From the NCBI RefSeq assembly GCF_009857445.1, contig NZ_WWCN01000003.1, positions 186,001-250,000 of the forward strand: 64,000 bases of DNA. Reading direction: 5' to 3'. Source of the stretch: Duganella flavida. GTDB lineage: Bacteria; Pseudomonadota; Gammaproteobacteria; Burkholderiales; Burkholderiaceae_D. Within the stretch, counting starts at the first letter, position 1. Each line of letters begins with the position of its first letter. This document shows, piece after piece, positions 62,054-64,000 of the stretch. The position numbers and the translations under genes are program-made. The notes beneath the pieces are model-generated. The model saw only the letters and a list, made by a program, of their open reading frames with translations. It did no database searches and was not told the origin of the DNA.

Positions 62054-63163
62054 ATGATTCAGAACATCGAAGTCATCCTCGCCGACGTGCCGACCATCCG
62101 TCCGCACAAGCTCTCAGTCGCGACGATGAATACGCAAACGCTGGTGCTGGTGCGCGTAGTTTGCGCTGACGGCGTCGAAGGCTGGGGCGAGGCCACCACC
62201 ATCGGTGGTTTGAACTACGGCGAAGAGAGCCCGGAAAGCATCAAGGTCAATATCGACACCCACATCGCGCCTCTGCTCATCGGCATGGAAGCGAGCCAGG
62301 TGGCGAAGGCGATGGCCAAGATCCGCAAGATCATTCAAGGCAATCGCTTCGCCAAATGCGCCATCGAGACCGCGTTGCTGGATGCGCAGGCGCGCCGCCT
62401 CGGCATCCCGCTCAGCGAGTTACTCGGCGGCCGCGTTCGCGATGCGCTGCCGGTGGCATGGACGCTGGCCAGCGGCTATACCGCCAAGGACATCGCGGAA
62501 GCGGAGACCATGCTGGAAAAGCGCCGCCACCGCATTTTCAAGCTAAAAATCGGCGCGCGTCCGCTGGCCGAGGATGTGAAGCACGTGCTGGCGATTAAAA
62601 AAGCGCTTGGCGATGCGGTCAGCGTGCGCGTGGACGTGAACCAGGCGTGGAGTGAACTGGAAGCGGTGCAAGGCATCGCCGCACTGGAAGCCGGCGGCGT
62701 TGATCTGATCGAGCAGCCGGTACGTGCCGAGAATATGGCAGCGATGGCGCGCCTCGCGCAGCGCTACGCAGTTTCCATCATGGCCGACGAAGCGCTACAC
62801 GGCCCACAGGATGCGCTGGCGTTCGCGAATGCTTCGGCGGCCGACGTCTTCGCGGTGAAGATCACCCAGTCCGGCGGCCTGATTCCAGCGGCGCAGGTAG
62901 CGACGGTGGCGCAGCTGTCCGGCGTGAGCCTGTACGGCGGCACCATGCTCGAAGGCGGGATAGGCACGGCGGCATCGGCCCACCTGTTCTCGACCTTCGC
63001 CGATCTTTCAGCCGGCACCGAGCTGTTTGGACCGCTGCTGCTGACCGAGGAAGTGCTGCAAACGCCGCTGGTCTACAAGGACTTCATGCTGCACGTGCCG
63101 ACCGGGCCTGGCCTCGGCGTCGACATCGACATGGACAAACTGGCGCGCCTGCGCCGCAAATAA
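62054..63163 (+). CDS. catB: Muconate cycloisomerase
   Basis: This 369-residue enolase-superfamily enzyme turns cis,cis-muconate into muconolactone. The expected residues are in FKLKIGARP near 166 (K-x-K), RVDVNQAW near 196, DLIEQPV near 222, MADEALHG near 247 and AVKITQSGG near 271. I start at the ATG before IQNIEVIL; no ribosome site is clear there, and an upstream ATG at 61979 is within the operator region. It is followed by catC and catA. Confidence 0.96.
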   Translation: MIQNIEVILADVPTIRPHKLSVATMNTQTLVLVRVVCADGVEGWGEATTIGGLNYGEESPESIKVNIDTHIAPLLIGMEASQVAKAMAKIRKIIQGNRFAKCAIETALLDAQARRLGIPLSELLGGRVRDALPVAWTLASGYTAKDIAEAETMLEKRRHRIFKLKIGARPLAEDVKHVLAIKKALGDAVSVRVDVNQAWSELEAVQGIAALEAGGVDLIEQPVRAENMAAMARLAQRYAVSIMADEALHGPQDALAFANASAADVFAVKITQSGGLIPAAQVATVAQLSGVSLYGGTMLEGGIGTAASAHLFSTFADLSAGTELFGPLLLTEEVLQTPLVYKDFMLHVPTGPGLGVDIDMDKLARLRRK

Positions 63164-63175
63164 AAGGAGATTGCC

Positions 63176-63466
63176 ATGCTATTCCACGTCCGCATGGATG
63201 TTCAACTGCCCCCGGCCATGCCGGTCGCGCAGGCCGATGAACTCAAGAAGAATGAACGCGAATTGGCGCAAAGCCTGCAACGCAGCGGCAAGTGGCGCCA
63301 CCTGTGGCGCATCGCCGGGCAGTACGCCAACTTCAGCGTGTTCGACGTCAACAGCGTCGACGAACTGCACGCGCTACTCACTTCGCTGCCGTTGTTCCCT
63401 TACATGAAAATCGAGATCAACCCAATGTGCCGGCATCCATCCTCTGTACGCGATACCGACGCTTAA
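63176..63466 (+). CDS. catC: Muconolactone delta-isomerase
   Basis: This 96-residue protein matches the muconolactone isomerase family in full (MLFHVRMDVQLPP, ERELAQSLQRSGKWRHLWRI, LFPYMKIEINPMCRHP). It forms 3-oxoadipate enol-lactone. AAGGAG precedes the ATG. It lies 12 bases after catB. Confidence 0.97.
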   Translation: MLFHVRMDVQLPPAMPVAQADELKKNERELAQSLQRSGKWRHLWRIAGQYANFSVFDVNSVDELHALLTSLPLFPYMKIEINPMCRHPSSVRDTDA

Positions 63467-63491
63467 ATCCACAAACCTGAAGGAGACAAAA

Positions 63492-64000
63492 ATGAACCAT
63501 CAAGAAATCGACACCCTGGTAAAAAGCTGGATCATCGACAGCGCTACCGCCCCGGCCAATCCGCGCGTGCAGCAGGTAGTCGTTGGCCTGGTCAGCGCCT
63601 TGTGCAAGACCATCGAAGACCTCGACATTCAAGCCACCGAATTCTGGACCGGCCTCGAATACCTGCGTGAAGCCGGTGTACGCAATGAACTGGGTCTGCT
63701 GGCGCCGGGCCTCGGGCTGGAACGCTTCCTCGACATCCGCGCCGACGAAGCGGAAGCCAAGGCCGGCCTGACCGGCGGCACGCCACGCACCATCGAAGGC
63801 CCGCTGTACGTGGCTGGCGCTCCGGAGAGCAAAGGCTACGCGCGTCTCGACGATGGCACGGAAGTCGACAAGGCCGAAGTGCTGTTCATGCAAGGCACCG
63901 TGCGCGACGAACAAGGCAAGCCGCTGGCCAACGCCAAGGTCGAAGTCTGGCACTGCAACCTGATGGGCGGCTACTCGTTCTTCGACCAGACCCAGTCCGC
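63492..64000 (+). CDS. catA: Catechol 1,2-dioxygenase, partial
   Basis: This is the N-terminal 169 residues of an intradiol dioxygenase cut by the window end. The helical dimer-linker region (about 1-95) and the iron-ligand tyrosine in EGPLYVAGAP near 105 are seen, followed by the catalytic-core start GTVRDEQGKPLANAKVEVWH. AAGGAG precedes the ATG. It opens catechol to cis,cis-muconate, the catB substrate and probable CatM inducer. It completes a catBCA order; ring-hydroxylating benABCD genes are not in the window. Confidence 0.96.
   Translation, partial: MNHQEIDTLVKSWIIDSATAPANPRVQQVVVGLVSALCKTIEDLDIQATEFWTGLEYLREAGVRNELGLLAPGLGLERFLDIRADEAEAKAGLTGGTPRTIEGPLYVAGAPESKGYARLDDGTEVDKAEVLFMQGTVRDEQGKPLANAKVEVWHCNLMGGYSFFDQTQS

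Overview
The window looks like chromosomal DNA from a betaproteobacterium of the Oxalobacteraceae (Duganella/Massilia/Janthinobacterium type). This is inferred from GC-rich codon use, AGGAG-type ribosome sites, two PEP-CTERM proteins with an XrtA-type exopolysaccharide locus, several c-di-GMP and chemotaxis genes, and a beta-ketoadipate (catechol) operon under a CatM/BenM-like regulator. No rRNA, tRNA, CRISPR array or intact insertion sequence was found. Most starts were chosen from ribosome sites, overlaps with the upstream gene and domain limits; several use GTG or TTG.

Region by region. 1-4.4 kb: an iron-uptake unit (ECF sigma factor, FecR anti-sigma factor, TonB receptor, PepSY membrane protein cut by the window edge) with a Fur-box-like palindrome at the sigma gene start. 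4.4-7.4 kb: a crystallin/glycine-zipper envelope protein, an Lrp regulator divergent from an ACT-domain protein, and a purine permease. 7.5-12.5 kb: a partner-switching set (STAS antagonist, metallo-beta-lactamase-fold enzyme, CHASE2-PP2C phosphatase, RsbW-like kinase) with an OmpA/FecR-domain gene pair nested on the opposite strand. 12.5-22.2 kb: signalling and housekeeping genes, a secreted nuclease and a candidate small RNA. 22.3-25.8 kb: queE-queD-tadA (tRNA wobble modification), an alpha/beta hydrolase and ldcA. 26-28.4 kb: two PEP-CTERM paralogues with matching promoters and 5' hairpins. 28.6-31 kb: a dead integrase, an acyltransferase and possible small genes. 31.2-37 kb: an ABC-F ATPase and the nadA-nadC / nadB cluster.

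37.1-47 kb is an exopolysaccharide locus of the PEP-CTERM/exosortase type: export lipoprotein, FeeM-like acyltransferase, protease, O-antigen ligase-like protein, TPR lipoprotein and UDP-sugar epimerase. Its sugar-transferase and chain-length genes both end early at one shared TTAA. 47-49 kb holds a LysR regulator, a small lipoprotein and an Hpt protein. 49-53.2 kb is the Anbu peptidase operon with ATP-grasp, alpha-E and transglutaminase partners. 53.2-58.4 kb has two periplasmic binding proteins, a PRC-barrel protein, a ferritin-like DUF455 protein and a phospholipase D-like protein. 58.4-64 kb carries benE-benK, the catM-like regulator and catB-catC-catA (the last cut by the window end), with paired ATAC-N7-GTAT-type operators before benE and between catM and catB.

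Best candidates for new biology: the partner-switching/CHASE2/FecR/OmpA cluster, the covarying 5' hairpins of the PEP-CTERM genes, the ligase-like protein with a probable sugar-binding insertion, and the small-ORF locus near 30.8 kb.
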